DNA of 64,000 bases from Himantopus leucocephalus (taxonomy: Eukaryota > Chordata > Aves > Charadriiformes > Recurvirostridae), in the NCBI GenBank assembly GCA_003993805.1, contig RSEF01000020.1, positions 468,975-532,974 on the forward strand. Reading direction: 5' to 3'. Shown here in pieces: positions 47,776 to 63,869 of the stretch (the stretch's first letter is position 1; each line of letters starts with the position of its first letter). A program made the translations under genes and the position numbers. The notes under the pieces were generated by a model, which saw nothing but the letters and a program-made list of their open reading frames with translations, searched no databases and was not told the DNA's origin.

Positions 47776-49440
47776 GGATTGTGCCCACCTTTCCCTGGGA
47801 CATGGACCGCTCTAAGGAACATGCAAAGCTTGGGGTATGTGGGGTGGGTGGGGAATGTTCCCTGAATGAGATCTTGACTTTGGGAATGATACCTACTGAA
47901 AGAAAGGGCTGAGGTTCTTCTGGGAATGCCCTCCTGAGCTGTGGGCTCAGAGCAGAGACTGTAAGAGCTACAAGTAGGAGCTGCAGTGCCTCCATTGGAG
48001 CATCTCCCTTCTTCCCTCAGCTGTGCTTTTCACTGCGACCTCAGCCATCAACTCGGGGCAGTCCAGCAGGAACTGGAGAAAGTATCTGAGTTAAAACCAG
48101 GGCTGAATCTCTGGCTCAGAAAGAGCTCAGACCATAAACAGTTTACTTTAAAATCACTGCTTCTTGGAGATGTTTGCTTCTCCTGGAAATTTCCCCTTCG
48201 CTGCTTTGACCAGTAATGCTCCTGCTTGGCACAAGGCAGCCTCTGGGTACCTGGTGCCTAAGCCCTGGATGCAGGTGCCATTTCTTGGTTCTCCTACTGG
48301 TGTGGGATCTGGAAAAAAAAATCACGTGTGCTCATGCACAGTGGCTTCTGTGAAACAAATGGGGACTGAGGGTGACCTGTTGGAAGGGAGACAGCTGAAG
48401 CTGCTGCCACAGGTACTCTTGGAGCTCAAACACTAACAAGAACTGGAGTGGGGGTGAAAGCAAAACTGGAATTGGGTGAAAGCAGGAGCACGGTGGGTAC
48501 CAGGTAACTGCTGTGTCCCGTTCAAGCGACACACACGCTGCCATGTCAGGAACAGCACAGAGGCGTGACAGGGACTCGGAAGAAGGAACGCTACTGTGGA
48601 GATAGATTCCCGCTCCTTTCTGTAGGGTAACAAAGCTTGGCAGTGCGGGGCTGACACCATAACGTTGTGTTGACTTGAGGCAGCAGCCTGGGTGTGGGAC
48701 GAGCGCGCTGCCTGCCTGGGCTAGGGACCAGGAGGTGTCAAAATCTCCCCTTTAAGGTGCCAGACCAAATCCAGAAGGAGCCTCAGCTACCGCTGTTGTG
48801 GAGTTGTTGGGCTCCAGGTGTTCCACAGGCGTGTAACACTACAGGCTATGCGCTTCCCCGTGTTACCCTCTTGCAAGTACAGTGATGGTGTCTCGTGGCT
48901 GTGTGCGGAGGACTCCGTTAAAGCAGTGCCCCTTGGTTCCCCCACCGCTCCCCTCCTGCTGTGCTCAGACCTGCTCACTGCAGAGCTGCTGCCGCCCCCA
49001 TGAATGTGACCCACCAGGGTGAAGCCACCAGGCCAGTTTCTTGCTCTGCTGGCTGCGCGGTGGCAGGGAAGCGGTAACCACAGTGCGAAAGCCGCCTCCC
49101 TGGTGTTGGGGCAGCGGGCAGCCAGCTTACCACCTCAGCTCAAGAAAATTCCGAAGGGTTGGGAATGTCACAACGTCAAAGCCAAACCGCACCTGGGGCA
49201 GAGCAACTGAGAGACAGATGTGCCCAGGCAGTTGTGTAAACAGCTCTTCTTTCTTTTCTGGACAATTAAAACTTTTGCCTTACTGCACTGCTATTAGCGC
49301 TTTGGTGGGGGGTTGTTCATGGGTGCCCAGCTCAGCCCCCCGCGCTCAGCCGCTCGGGCCGGGGCAGACGGAGGCAGGGCTGCGCTCGCTGCCGGCTGCG
49401 TGGCATGGCAAGGAGCATAATAAACTGTGCAGGTTTTAAC
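47776..49440 (+). other. PIGU: PIGU 3' untranslated region (inferred)
   Basis: From the PIGU stop to the polyadenylation signals there is no other gene. The end is inferred from AATAAA at 49419-49424, followed within 20-40 bases by GT-rich sequence (agtgtgctctgtgtttggg). An earlier ATTAAA is at 49265-49270. Transcript evidence would be needed to choose between them. Confidence 0.55.
49419..49424 (+). terminator. PIGU: PIGU polyadenylation signal
   Basis: A canonical AATAAA with a GT-rich downstream element, about 1.65 kb after the PIGU stop codon and just before the GC-rich spacer. ATTAAA at 49265-49270 is a possible alternative site. Confidence 0.6.
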
Positions 49441-51199
49441 AGCTCTAGTGTGCTCTGTGTTTGGGAGGGGGTGAGGGTGGAGGGGGGGGGGACTAGGGGA
49501 TGAGTGGGGGCTCTGGGAGGCACCGAGAGGCACATGGAGGGGGCGTGAGGGGACTTGAAAGCAAACACAGGGGCCAGGAGGGAAAACGAGTGGCCCTGGG
49601 GCATGCCAAAAAGCAAACACGTCTCTGGGGCACACTGGAACCCACTCTGGTTTTAGGAAGCGCCAACCGTCCGCAGCTCAGCCCGACTGCGGTGTGACTA
49701 AAGCAGAGGGTGGGTAGCTGGGGCTAATCATTTTACAGCCCTCTCTTCCCCAAAGTGGAAAATAACTCACCCGTGAGGAGGGAGACGATGCTGATGGGAG
49801 GCGGCAGGACCGAGCCGAGGGGCCACGGGCAGCAGCGCCGTCCTCTGTCCCCAGCACGGGAATGTGTTCCTGTGACTGTGCCCGTCCACACTCCCGGCCA
49901 CCCACTGACCTCCCGGGCTGACTCCATCTGGGTGTCCTGGGGAACAGGACCCAAAGCTGGGCTCAGAAGTGGTCCTGCGGAGGGGTAACGGTGTGAGCAC
50001 AGAGGGCAGAGGAAGAGCAAGGGGCAGGGACAGGAGAGGGAGAGGGAGAGGAAGAGGAGGGAGGGGGAGAGGGAGAGAGGGGAGAGGGATGGTGACCCTA
50101 CGGCAGCTCAGGCAGGGACTGAGTGCCCCATGCTGGCTCCTGAGCCGGGGCTGGGTCCCAGGGGAGGTTTTTGGGGTCACCGAGACCTTCCAGCCCACCC
50201 AGGGCCCCATCATTTTGCCAGCCATGCTGGGCACCAGGAACCCACCGCCTCCTGCTGCCAACCTGTGGTCACTGGTGCCGTCAGAGTCTGGTGGGGACAG
50301 CGGAGCTGGGACCCACCCACCACCGGTGGGCAGCCAGGACCGACGGGGCTGGAATGGACCCTGCCATGGGGGTGAGGAGCAACCCCAAAAATGCCTGCAC
50401 TGGGGCCAGGGCCTGGACAGGCCATTGTGGCCATCGTGCCACCACGCAGGGCACGCAGAAACTCCTGTGTTGGCATGAATGGGATGTTGTTGGGGTTGTT
50501 AAGCTCATGGCCATGCTGGCTTTTTTTGGGGGGGGGCCATCAGTGGTAAGGGGCCACCCCGGGGCACCGCGGCCCCTGCCTGGTTTGCAGGAGCTTCTCC
50601 AGCGGCGCCTGAAGCAGGGGGATGCCTCGGCCGGGGGTTCCCTCCTCCCGCAGCCGCTGAGCCCCGGCTCTCCCAGGGGCCCGGATCCCCCGACTGCCGG
50701 ACACCAACCCCGGCTGTCCCTCCCAGCGCGAGGGTCACGTGCCACCATGTCTGCCAGGCAGGTGTTGGCAGTTGCCACAACCATCGCAACAGTGGTGTTG
50801 CAAAAAGCAACACCGGCACGACCTGCCTGTTGATCCCAAAACAACACCCCCCCCACACACACACACACACCCTGCCTGTGGCCTCGGGGCTCCCCGCTTG
50901 GTGACCCAGAGCCTGGCCCAGGCTGGGGTGTGAAGGAGGTGATGGCCACTGGCCACCCGGCGCCTGGATGGAGGGGGGCGCCTGCCCACCCATCCCTGTC
51001 CCATGCATGCCCCGGCTCTGCTGGGGAACATGTCCTGGACCCCCACAAGCCAGGGCAGGCTGCTGGCATCCCCACCCACCCGTGTCACGCGCGGGTGGCC
51101 AGGGAGGGGCCAGCGCGGGTGAACATTAACCCCGGGGCAGTGTCGCGGGCTCCCTGGCAGCGCGGCTCCCAGCACACCAGCAGCACCCGCAGGCCCGCG
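49441..51199. other. GC-rich spacer between PIGU and TLDC2
   Basis: No gene was seen. It contains a purine-only GA-rich tract (about 49997-50090) and a C-run followed by a (CA)n microsatellite (about 50847-50870). The last few hundred bases presumably hold the TLDC2 promoter and 5' untranslated region, but no specific element was recognised. Confidence 0.5.
49997..50090 (+). repeat. GA-rich purine tract
   Basis: About 90 bases almost entirely of G and A, with irregular gagagg units. It is low complexity, of a kind able to form triplex or other non-B DNA. Confidence 0.85.
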
Positions 51200-54224
<3,025 letters not shown>

Positions 54225-54719
54225 CCCCGCTGCCCACACCTGGGACCAAAGGTGGTATCAGGGGGGACACTTTGGGACCGATGTCTGGTGCACAGCTGTT
54301 CCCTGCCGCCACCCGCCGAGCCTGCTGGACAGTGCACAGCCTCCCTCCACCCTGTCCCCACCAACGTCCCCGTTTCATGTGCCAACAGCCGGTGGGGGGA
54401 GCGTGGCGGGGACAGGCTGCAGTGGGATCTCAGCCCCCTGCAGTGCTGTTGTCACCAGGCTGGGGTCCCCAGGGCGGCTGCAGGACAGCCCACCCGCATC
54501 GGCAGCAAGCACCCTACCTGGCCAGGACAATGCCGAGCCACCCCGGTAGGAGGGCGCACGGCAGGGCCAAGCACCGCAGGGTCCCCAGGAGGAGGAGCAA
54601 GCTTCGAGAGCAGCGTGATGCCAGCAGAACCGAGCAAGCCCAGGCAGCCTCTGCCCCACCGGCCATGGCCTCCGGGGATGGCACTGCCAGGGCTGGCGGG
54701 CGGTATGGTCATCAATAAA
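54225..54719 (+). other. TLDC2: TLDC2 3' untranslated region (inferred)
   Basis: This is the non-coding stretch between the TLDC2 stop and the first canonical AATAAA at 54714-54719. The end is inferred from the signal alone. Confidence 0.55.
54714..54719 (+). terminator. TLDC2: TLDC2 polyadenylation signal
   Basis: A canonical AATAAA about 490 bases after the stop codon, in otherwise GC-rich sequence where this hexamer is rare. Confidence 0.6.
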
Positions 54720-55290
54720 CAGGCAGAGCTGCGCTCCCAGCCTTCTCCTTGCCATGGAAGCAACAAACGGCGCCGTGAAGTTGTGCAAAGCGAGTGGTGG
54801 GGAGCAGGCTGTGCCCCGTCCCAGCCCGGGGCTGCGTGCCCACAGCAAGCGCGGGGGGTCAGCCCGGGGGGCTGTGGGGACCCATCCCCCCTCTGCCAGA
54901 GTCCACACTCTCTGTCCACCCTGTCACCTCCCAAGGACCAGGGCTTCCTCCTCAGGGGTGTCCAGGCTACGCTGGGCATCTTGCCCCGACCTGCTCCCAA
55001 TGGGGAGGGGATGATGTGAGCCCTCCCTGGGCCCCTTCCCACCCACAGATCCACAACCTGCTGCTTCTCCTTCCTGGACACCGGGCCAGCTCTCCTCCTC
55101 CACCATNGCCGGGCCAGCTCTCCTCCTCCACCATCCACCATTCCCGTCCAAGCAGCAGGACCAGCCCCACAGGTGGGGTTCGAGGCAGGGGTGGGTGGCC
55201 CAGGGGTTTCCATGGGACGACGAGGGCCTGCCTGGTTTGGCCACATTTGATTTATTTATTTAGGGCCTGTGGCCGGGCACTGAGCTGAAG
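54720..55290. other. GC-rich spacer after TLDC2
   Basis: No gene was recognised. It contains a 26-base direct repeat around a single N (55081-55134) and ends at a 100-N gap. Confidence 0.5.
55081..55134 (+). repeat. 26-base direct repeat around a single N
   Basis: The segment beginning ccgggccagctctcctcctc occurs at 55081-55106 and again at 55109-55134, with an N at 55107 between them. This is the same arrangement as at 39898-40052 and is probably an assembly scar. Confidence 0.9.
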
Positions 55291-55390
55291 NNNNNNNNNN
55301 NNNNNNNNNNNNNNNNNNNNNNNNNNNNNNNNNNNNNNNNNNNNNNNNNNNNNNNNNNNNNNNNNNNNNNNNNNNNNNNNNNNNNNNNNN
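55291..55390. other. Assembly gap of 100 N
   Basis: A run of exactly 100 unknown bases. The sequence on its right is the inside of an antisense CR1 copy, so this contig also broke in a repeat. Confidence 0.99.
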
Positions 55391-56090
55391 TATGTCCCTG
55401 TCTCTCTGTACTGGGGAGCGCAGCACTGGACCCGGCACTCCAGGGGTGGCCTCACCGGTGCTGAGCGGAGGGGAAGGATCCCCTCCCTCCCCCTGCTGGC
55501 ACCACTTGGCTAAGGCAGCCCAGGACACTATTGCCATACTTTGCTGCAAGAGCACATTGTTGGCTCATGGTCAACCCATCTGTCCACCAGGACCCCTACA
55601 TCCTCCTCCGCCAAGCTGCTTCCCAGGTGGGGTGGCGCCCAGCGCATACTGGTAAATGAGGCTGGACTTTGCACTTCTTCTTGAATTTCATGAGGTTCCC
55701 ATCAGTCCATTTCTCCAGCTTGGCAAGGTGCCTCTGGCAGGCAGCATGACCCTCTGCCGTATCAGCCACTCCTCCCCACTTGGTGTCATCTGCAAACTTG
55801 CTGAGGGTGGACCCTGTCTATCATCCAGATCAGTAATGAAGACTACGGAGACTGGACCTAGTATTGACCCCTGGGGTACACCAACTGGCCTCCAATGAGA
55901 TTTTGTGCCACTGATCAACCACCCCTTGGGCCCAGCCCAGTTTTCAGTCCAGCCCCTGTCTGCTCATCCAGACCGTGCTTCAACAGCTTACTGAGGGACA
56001 CAATACCCACTGCTGTCCCCTCAGCTACCAGGCCTGGCACTTCACCCTAGAAGATGGTCAGGGTGGTCAAGCATGACTTCACTTTTCCTT
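55391..56090 (-). mobile_element. CR1 LINE, antisense, internal part
   Basis: On the minus strand the copy encodes a reverse-transcriptase fragment (VGVPQGSILGPVSVVFITDL) with decayed sequence around it. The plus strand shows standard reverse-complement CR1 pieces such as gtcatctgcaaacttgctga and tgacccctggggtacacca. Its left end is hidden in the gap. It is non-functional. Confidence 0.93.
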
Positions 56091-58454
56091 TTCCCCCTAC
56101 ATAACAGTTGGAGCAGCGCCTAACGCCACCCTGGGCGCCGTAAGGATGCTGAAGTCACAGGCCCGCCTGCTCTCCCCAGGCGCGGCAACAGCTGGGTGTC
56201 TGCAGTTTCACCGCAAGGCAGGAGGAGAGGTTGGATCCTCCATCCTGGCACAACCTGCCTGCCCCTGTCCCCGTGGTACCTTACAGCCCAGCTGGCTCCG
56301 CTGCCGTCACCACTCAAACCACACTTGAGTAAACATAAATGAAGAAGCCACCTCCCCGAGCTGGAAGACCTGCACGTCCACAGAGCAGCGTTTCTCCTTT
56401 AGAAATACATTTGGCTGTTTAAAAATAGTATTACTGCTTACTTATAATAAAGTTCACTCACTGCAATTCCTTAAAAAGGATAGTAAAATCATTGTTTATA
56501 AATTTATTCTTAGTTCAAAGAGGCTCAGATTAACATGTTTGAGAAAAAGAAATTGTCTGTCTCAGAACTTAATATTAAGTACAAATTTTTGCTTAAACAT
56601 AAGCAAAAGATATTTCCCAAGTATAAAGTGCACCTTTTATAACAGATTCAAAACAAACCCAAGCAACAATAACAAAATTACATTATTCTGAACGATACTT
56701 GATTTTATGCAGATAAGGAAGGATAAATGCCTTCGCTCTATGGTGTTGTTTCTTGAAGCATAATAATAAGTTCTTTAAAAGCTTTTAAAGAGGTCGCAGC
56801 CCCTTCTAATAGATATCTGGTACACCTGCAGATCTGAAATACTGTTAAAGATATGAACAGCAGAGGTTGTGCCACGTCACCTTTAGACACACGAGCACAG
56901 GTACACAAGAAAGCAGCAGAGCGCAAAATGACTTCTGGTTATTTCAACAACTGGAATCTGAGCGAGCACGTGAATACTCACTGTCCTTCCCGCTGCCCAA
57001 CAGCTATCAGTTCCCATGATAAAAAGGGCAAAGGAAACATAATCGGATACGAATAGAGTTCTGCATTTCTCTCACAGTGACTTCCCACTGTGTTGGTTTC
57101 CAGAAACTAACCTCGTTACCCACACCTGGCTGTCAAAATTGAACGCTGAACTTTTCTTTCCCCATTTCAGATACAAAAATCCAAAGCTCGTTCCAATTTC
57201 TGAGCATTACTGAACCTTTTGCTTTGCAATTTTAGTTTTGACGGTGGGCTTTTTCAAACTTTTAGGTTTTATTTAATGAAAGCAGCCTTCCTCTTAGACC
57301 TGAGTAAAAGACGAGAGGAAAAATCTCTTCCTCATTCACTTTTTCAACTGGACAGACGTTTGGCAACCCTCACATTAGTACTGCCAGTAAGGGAAAAATG
57401 TGAGAACCCTCTTAGTTCCACAAGGGGGAGAAAAATTACACAGGAACAGCAATCAGAGATCCAGGAGAAACAGGGAAGGGATACAAGAATGGAAAAGTTC
57501 CTGAAGAACCTGTCTACCTAGTACAGTGTAACGCAGCAACAAGGTGCACTTGGTGCAAGGACGAGCAGAGCCAGTGCAGCATCCTGCCAGGGCTCACGAA
57601 CCGTGCCAAGAACTGTGCGCACGTCCACCTGCCTCCACAAACGTTCAGGTAGCTCTGCTCTCCTACAAGCGCTCCAACAATGGACGTTTCAAGCAGTTTT
57701 TGCAGTTCAGTGTAACAGTAAAAATATAACATTCAATGTATCAAAAATACACTATAAAACAAGTCAAGGCTGCACAGCACTGCAATGCATTGTTACTTCA
57801 ATAAAAATTGTGGTCACACTCAGAGCAAGAGGCCTGCATCTTCATCAGCTTTCTGCACACCAGAAAAGTAATCTTTGGTTAAAAAGATTCTCCTGTCCCC
57901 TACCTTTTATTTTATTTTTTTTTTTACATGAAATTTGTTTTGCTATTCTTGAAGATGCCATCGATGGTCATTTCAAAGTTCTATTACCTCACCATATTTG
58001 CAGAAGCATACTTACTCCTCTCTTCCTCGGGTACTGAAAAAAACCCCAAAACACCAAAAACCTGAGCTGGAAGTTTTTTTGCTAGCTCATGCAATATCAC
58101 AATCATCTTAAGAAGGGATCAGGACTAGAAGGAACAGCAACGTGCCTTCAACACTTCTTATAATAACGATGAATTGCAATTTTTAAAGTTACTCTCGCTA
58201 CAGAGTGCCAATACATTCAAAAATAAACGAGAATTGAGTTTGCTCTGCTGTAATAAGCTGTTAATTTTTTAAAAAGTCCATTTGCAATATGCATTTTGTT
58301 TAAGTACCTACATTAAAACATACTGTATTGTAAAATGCATTTCTGCATTGTTCTATACATTTTTACAGCCCAGCCAACTGGCTTTTAAAAGAGTTGCTGC
58401 TCAGTTTTACTCATCTCCTGAAGAAGCAGACTGAATAGTGCAAAAGTAAAAGTG
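56091..58454 (-). other. SAMHD1 3' untranslated region and spacer
   Basis: No coding exon was found between the CR1 copy and the SAMHD1 stop codon. Read on the minus strand, the part next to the stop is AT-rich, like a 3' UTR. It has overlapping AATAAA signals at 57916-57906, about 540 bases after the stop, and another at 56508-56503. Which one is used cannot be told from sequence. Confidence 0.5.
57906..57916 (-). terminator. SAMHD1: Candidate SAMHD1 polyadenylation signals
   Basis: Two overlapping AATAAA hexamers on the minus strand, about 540 bases downstream of the SAMHD1 stop. They lie next to an A-rich run that could mimic a poly(A) tail in cDNA data, so the assignment is tentative. 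Confidence 0.4.
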
Positions 58455-61400
58455 TTACTTATCAAAAGGAAGTCTTTGTTTGCAGCTGGGTTCGGCAGCT
58501 GTCCTGTGTTCATCATCTCTGGTGTTATTCCAGCTTTCCTTCATGGGAGTTAGATGAGGGGCAACCACATCACTATCCTATTATTAAAAGTTAAAAATAA
58601 AAAAGATAGTACAGTCACTTTTGATTTCTGTCCCAAAGCAGGGGAAATGCAGCTCAGTATCAGACTTGCTAGAAAAAATAAATGCAAGGTCCTAGAAGCA
58701 TAGTAAATTAACGAACATTGAAGACATCCCAGAGATGGAAACTGCTGCAGTCAGTAGTAGCATCTGGTGGGGAGAAAAGAAGTCCCCCATATACCTGAGA
58801 AGACTTCACCATTGGCAGTTCACCTCTTCCTGAGTTGTTATCAGCAAATCTAAGACCAGCAGGCTTCTGTTTTGCCCATTGCTATACCAACAGGAAACAT
58901 TATTCTAAGCGTTTCCTCTGAATTTGCCACAGTATCTCATTTAAAACTGTTGCAATCTACCAGGTGTATGTTCTCAGATGTGCCTTTCGCTGTCTTGAGG
59001 TACTTAATGTTGTTACAGTAACTGGTGTGGCCAAAGGCAGCAGTGCTCATTCTTGTCAGATAGATATGTTAATCTAGTGCTCAGGCACCGCAAACACAGA
59101 CAAGAGAGCAATAATCTCGGAAATAAGCTGCGAGACACGTGCTGCCGTGTTCTGCAACATGCAACATCCCTGCGAGTCGCGTATGCCGGAACCAGACCCA
59201 GAAGGGTATGCTTACGGGAGACAATGCTCTACAAGCTACAAGCAGAGAAAGCTTGTTGCTCGATCCGTTTGCGAAATGCCCTTCTGAAATTAACTGCTCC
59301 CAAAAGACAGATGCCAGAAGTATGTCCTAAGAACGAGCCTTAAAAGAAGTTGTTCGTGCTCCTGCACGTAAGAAGACTCATCTACTGTGTGGCCTTTCAT
59401 TTCAGAGGATGTAGCTCTTTACCCAAATGAGACTTGTGGGTGTCTAAGATGCAAAGTCAGGGATAACAACATACTTGATGAAAAGGAATAGAACAAACTG
59501 TTCACACGGCATTTAAGCAGCTCGGAGATTTTAATATAAGCGTTTATTTTACTTTGAGGCTTGATCCTAGATAGTGGAAAATATCTGAAAAGTGCATGGA
59601 GCTGAAGAAAGCTATTTCTTTCCCTGGTATGACTATCTGGCAAACAAAAGTGAAAGCTGGCCACTAGGGGAGAATGTAACAGCCGATTTGCCAGCACATC
59701 TATCGAACCTACTGACGCTTCCAGCCTAGAAACTTCACAGCTCACGCACGGAGCAGAGTGGCTCCATTAGCATTTTTTACTGAGAAAAATCTTACTGCTT
59801 CCCTACAACGATGGATGCACTGGAAGTATCAGCACACAGTAATCTTTTTAGATGAAGGCACCCACCTTCCTGCAAGGGGGATGTGACGGGGATGCTGTAT
59901 CACACTTCAGTTTACAGCTATGATTGTTACAGTCTTCTCCATCACCAGGAGAAAGCAGGAGGAATGCAAAGCAAGACATATGGACTCAGGTTCTGCTTTA
60001 GGATCTCCATTTTACTTCCCAGCTCAGCTCTGACTGTGTTCCCAGCCCAAAACGTCAGATGAACTGTAACATACCCTCTTCCTTCCTCACAGCTGGAAAC
60101 TTGTACGTTCTGAGAGTTGACAGGAAAGGGAAACAGAGAACAGATAAGGCCTTCTAAGCACTCCGACTACGGACTAGTTGCCCAGAGAGTAGAGGGCTGC
60201 AATCCTGTTCCCGCAGATATTTTCACTCTAACCCAGAGCAAATGGACTGACACTGAATCTCCTGAGGGAGGAGTGAGTTTAACAGCTGGTGAACAGGGAA
60301 GGAAAGGAGGGAAAGCAAGAGAAGGACTGATCTGAGCCTTTGTATGAGGAAACCTGCATCCATGAACTAGTGAGTGTCTGTGTGGACACTCACTTTGTTA
60401 CAAAAACATGACATTTCCAATCACGTAAGTTAAATCAACGCAAATCCATCACTATTTCAGTGAAACCAAAGCACGGCCAGATGCAAGCCACAATAAAATG
60501 AGAAGTTAGGTTAGCGAAGAGTGGTTAGCAAGGCCTAAATGCCAAGTTTTTTAATTTAAGAGCAAGCTTATGGACAAAGGTGAAGACTGCTAAGAACAAG
60601 AAAAATAACATGTGAATTTGTTACCTGTGGTTTGGTGAAATCCTTCTCTATACACCACTGAATAAAATACTGTTTTGCAGCTGAAACAATATCTGGATCC
60701 TGACTTCTGCAGTAAACCCGGATAACCTGCTCTGCAAACCTCATGGGTAAAAGCTTTGAAACCTTTGGAATAAAAAAAGAAATACGCTTTAGTATTTCCT
60801 GGAATTCAGAGTCCACTGAACTTCAATTTTTTCATCTGAATACAAATCAAAGGCAGTAAAAAAATCGCACTGCAACCTATAAGCTTTATCCAAATCAAAT
60901 GTATTTTTTCTAAGACCCCCAGTGTATTCAAGTTAAATACTGTTCATGCACAAAGGCTGTCAGGGCTCCAGATTGCTGCACTACAACACACTGAAGACCT
61001 GCAAGGACATGGATTCCACAATCTCTCCACAACTCTCTTGCAGAACTACTGCAAGAACTACCATGAAGGACTGTAATCACTTCCATCACAAGCTGTGAAG
61101 AAGATGCCCTTCAGAAGCCAGTTGAGGAAAATAAAAGACTACCTGTTCTTTACTGATCTTGACGGCCTTGGAAGGATCAGCCTTGCAATAGAAGAGAACG
61201 TTATCAATGGGATTCTGTTCTTTCATTCCATAATCCATATTGACAACCTTGCATGCAAAACAAAGAAAATGGCATTTGTTAATGTTTGTCTTTAGTTTTC
61301 TCACCATAAATACAAAATATTTACTTCTGTAAATGAAACTAATCAAATAGAACAGTAATTAATACATGACTACTTAATAAAACAACCTGGTATTTGCATT

Positions 61401-62523
61401 TCATGTCTTTTCTTCCACCACCTTTTGCTCTGAAGCTGCCAGGTGAATTTACATTTACAACAACCAGTTCCCAGTCGCGCTCTGAAACGCTCCAGTTTCA
61501 AACAGTGGAAGCATGCTGGTCCCTTGCCAGCCTGTGCCTCCCTTAAACACACAGCCTACGGAGGCAGCAGGAGACCTTAAAATTTTAAATGTGAAGTTTA
61601 GACAACATTATTTACATCTGCTTGGTACACCAACAGTTTAGTGGTCAGCAGGGAGGAGCCCACTTCCCTAGGAAAACACAGTCAATTAGTTTAGAGTCAA
61701 GTAAACTGCTACAATTTTGCCCAGCCTGAAGTAAATCTTCAATGCAAGGGAGCTTTAGAGGTGATTTGTGATGGACTCTATGGAAAGCCATTTGTTACCT
61801 CTTCCCAAAACTAACCAAGAACAGGGATTAAGCTATTCGATACTTGCAGGCTGCTCAAGCTCTTTCCTCTATCTCAGGCTCTCTCCCTCCCACCAGTGCT
61901 GGCTGGAGACTGAGTTGTGGCAGCAAGGTGCTTTATGCAGAAGACAAAACGCCGGAGTGACTGTCCATGCATCAGGCATGAAAGAGCAGAAGCCTGGAAG
62001 CCACTGCGCCTGTTTTCCTCCCACCGGGGCACTCGATTTACTTGCCTTCACAACCCGCAGCAGTGGTTCCTAGCCTGCTGACTTAACACCCATATGCTAA
62101 AACCCAAAGGTTTCCCTACTGCTCCTTTTCAGAGTGAGGACAGTCATGGGACAACACATCTGCCACTGGGAGCAGAATTGCCCAAAGGACAGCCCAGTAA
62201 AGCTGCCCGAAGCCTCTGCCCCCAGGGCCTCCCAGCCACAGCAAACCTCCCCCGGGGGAAGCTCGCTGCTCTCAGAGCCTTGAGCTGAGCAGCTCAGACA
62301 GCAGGCAACCCTGTGGTTTTGTGTTCTCACTTTGCAAATGTATCAAAACATTATCTCCAATTTTCGCTATGGTATACAAGGCCCTCTGCAATGGAGAAGT
62401 TTTTACTCTGAACCCACTCGGACAGATATTTACATCAATTATGAAATCTTCAGCCTTTAGCTCCACATCTGGAGGATCCTTTTCTGGCTTGGAATTAGCA
62501 ATGCTTTCTGCCAGGCTATTATT
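58455..62523 (-). CDS. SAMHD1: SAMHD1, last four coding exons
   Basis: Four minus-strand exons join in frame: 62523-62434, 61247-61143, 60762-60625 and 58577-58455 (TAA at 58457-58455). They encode the C-terminal 150 residues of SAMHD1, a dNTP triphosphohydrolase that keeps nucleotide pools low and restricts retroviruses and DNA viruses in vertebrates. Landmarks are VELKAEDFIID, then VVNMDYGMKEQNPIDNVLFY and KAVKISKEQ, then RFAEQVIRVYCRS and AAKQYFIQWCIEKDFTKPQ, and a tail starting DSDVVAPHLTPMKESW and ending RLPFDK. The TPMK segment aligns with the CDK site TPQK (Thr592 in human). The HD-domain catalytic exons lie to the right, outside the window. All junctions are clean and the frame is open. 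The gene is tail to tail with TLDC2, as in mammals. Confidence 0.97.
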
Positions 62524-63869
62524 CTGAAAAAAAGACAGTAACTCCGATTACATTTATGCACCGTCAGTCTAGACCAAGGCAACAAAATGCATGACAGAAC
62601 ATGTCACTACACTAAAGGTTTCATTTCTTCATGGCTGACAGACTCTTCTTGCAGCAATCTGGTTGTTTGAATCCTTGTATACCTTAGCCATAAGTTTTCT
62701 ACCAGTTTTTAGAAACAAAACAAGCTTATATAATTGAGAAGAACCAAATACTGCCAGCCTCTGGGGAAAGTGTTTTACACCTGATGACGATAACAAAGGG
62801 GTGGATGAGGGCAAGGGGAGGGTTGGGAAGAGAGAGAGAGGAAGCGTGACCCCATCCAGGAGGTTGAAATCTCCACAAAAGCAGAAAATAAGTACCTTCA
62901 AACAGTTGTTTTACTAATACAAATATTTTGCAATTAAGTTCCCCAAAGCTGAATACTAAACTTTTTTACTGTACTTAATACATTAAACTTTTTTAATGAC
63001 GGGCTGCAGAATCTCACCCTCTAATAAAGCTTTTATATCTATACATTGAAACATATGTATAAAAAAAAACAAAAACCCATGAGACGGACAAGATCAGTAA
63101 TGTCATTGATCACTATTAAAAAAAAAACCAAACCAAAAAAAAACCACCAAAGAGAAGCAGCAAGCTCCTAGGCAAACTTTGGAAGGGATGGTGACCTACT
63201 TCAAAAGCTGAAACCCACAAGGGAGTTTTGTCTGGTTTTGGACCTGAGAAATTATTCCCTGCTGATAGCTAGGCTAAAGCCAAGCAGAGGAGCACGGTGC
63301 GATGGAGAGCAGTTGCTCGTGGAAATGTATATGTTCTTATTAAAAGGCTAGGGCTGAGCAGGACAGAGAAAGTTGCCTGTCTACCTTTGTCCAGGGCTAC
63401 TACATTCTGGGGAAGATGTAAGATTTGATGAAGCAAGATTTCCTGGGAGCAACTGAGCCTCCTGTGAGGAAAGCTTCAAGTGCAGCACAGAGCAGCCAGG
63501 AGACAGGTCCAGAAGGGAATGAATTTAACTTGCAGCATTTTTTATGCTGCCAATTTGTCCATTGCAAAGATGGGGAGACTGCTAAGAAGAGCAGGGAAAT
63601 CACACACGTTGCCAAGGTGAGGCACATAGGTGGTTTGTTGCAACTCAAGAAGCCAAGGAAAGGTTCAGACTGAGAGCAAACCTAGAGGAAAAAATTGCCA
63701 GGAGGCAACCAGCAGGAGGCAGCCTGTTTATAAACTATTCTATTTCTATTCTGTATCAGAATGTATGCTAGCTTTCTCCTTTTATTGTTGTTGTTTGCTT
63801 ACTTTTTTTTTAAGTTACCTCTTCCAATTTGCATCAACTGGAAACTCAGCTTTGAATTTAAGAACTCTG
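62524..63869 (-). other. SAMHD1 intron
   Basis: This is the sequence upstream of the first SAMHD1 exon seen here (acceptor tctttttttcag). No further SAMHD1 exon and no other gene were recognised up to the CR1 tail. The A-rich and T-rich runs near 62990-63145 are low complexity. Confidence 0.65.
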
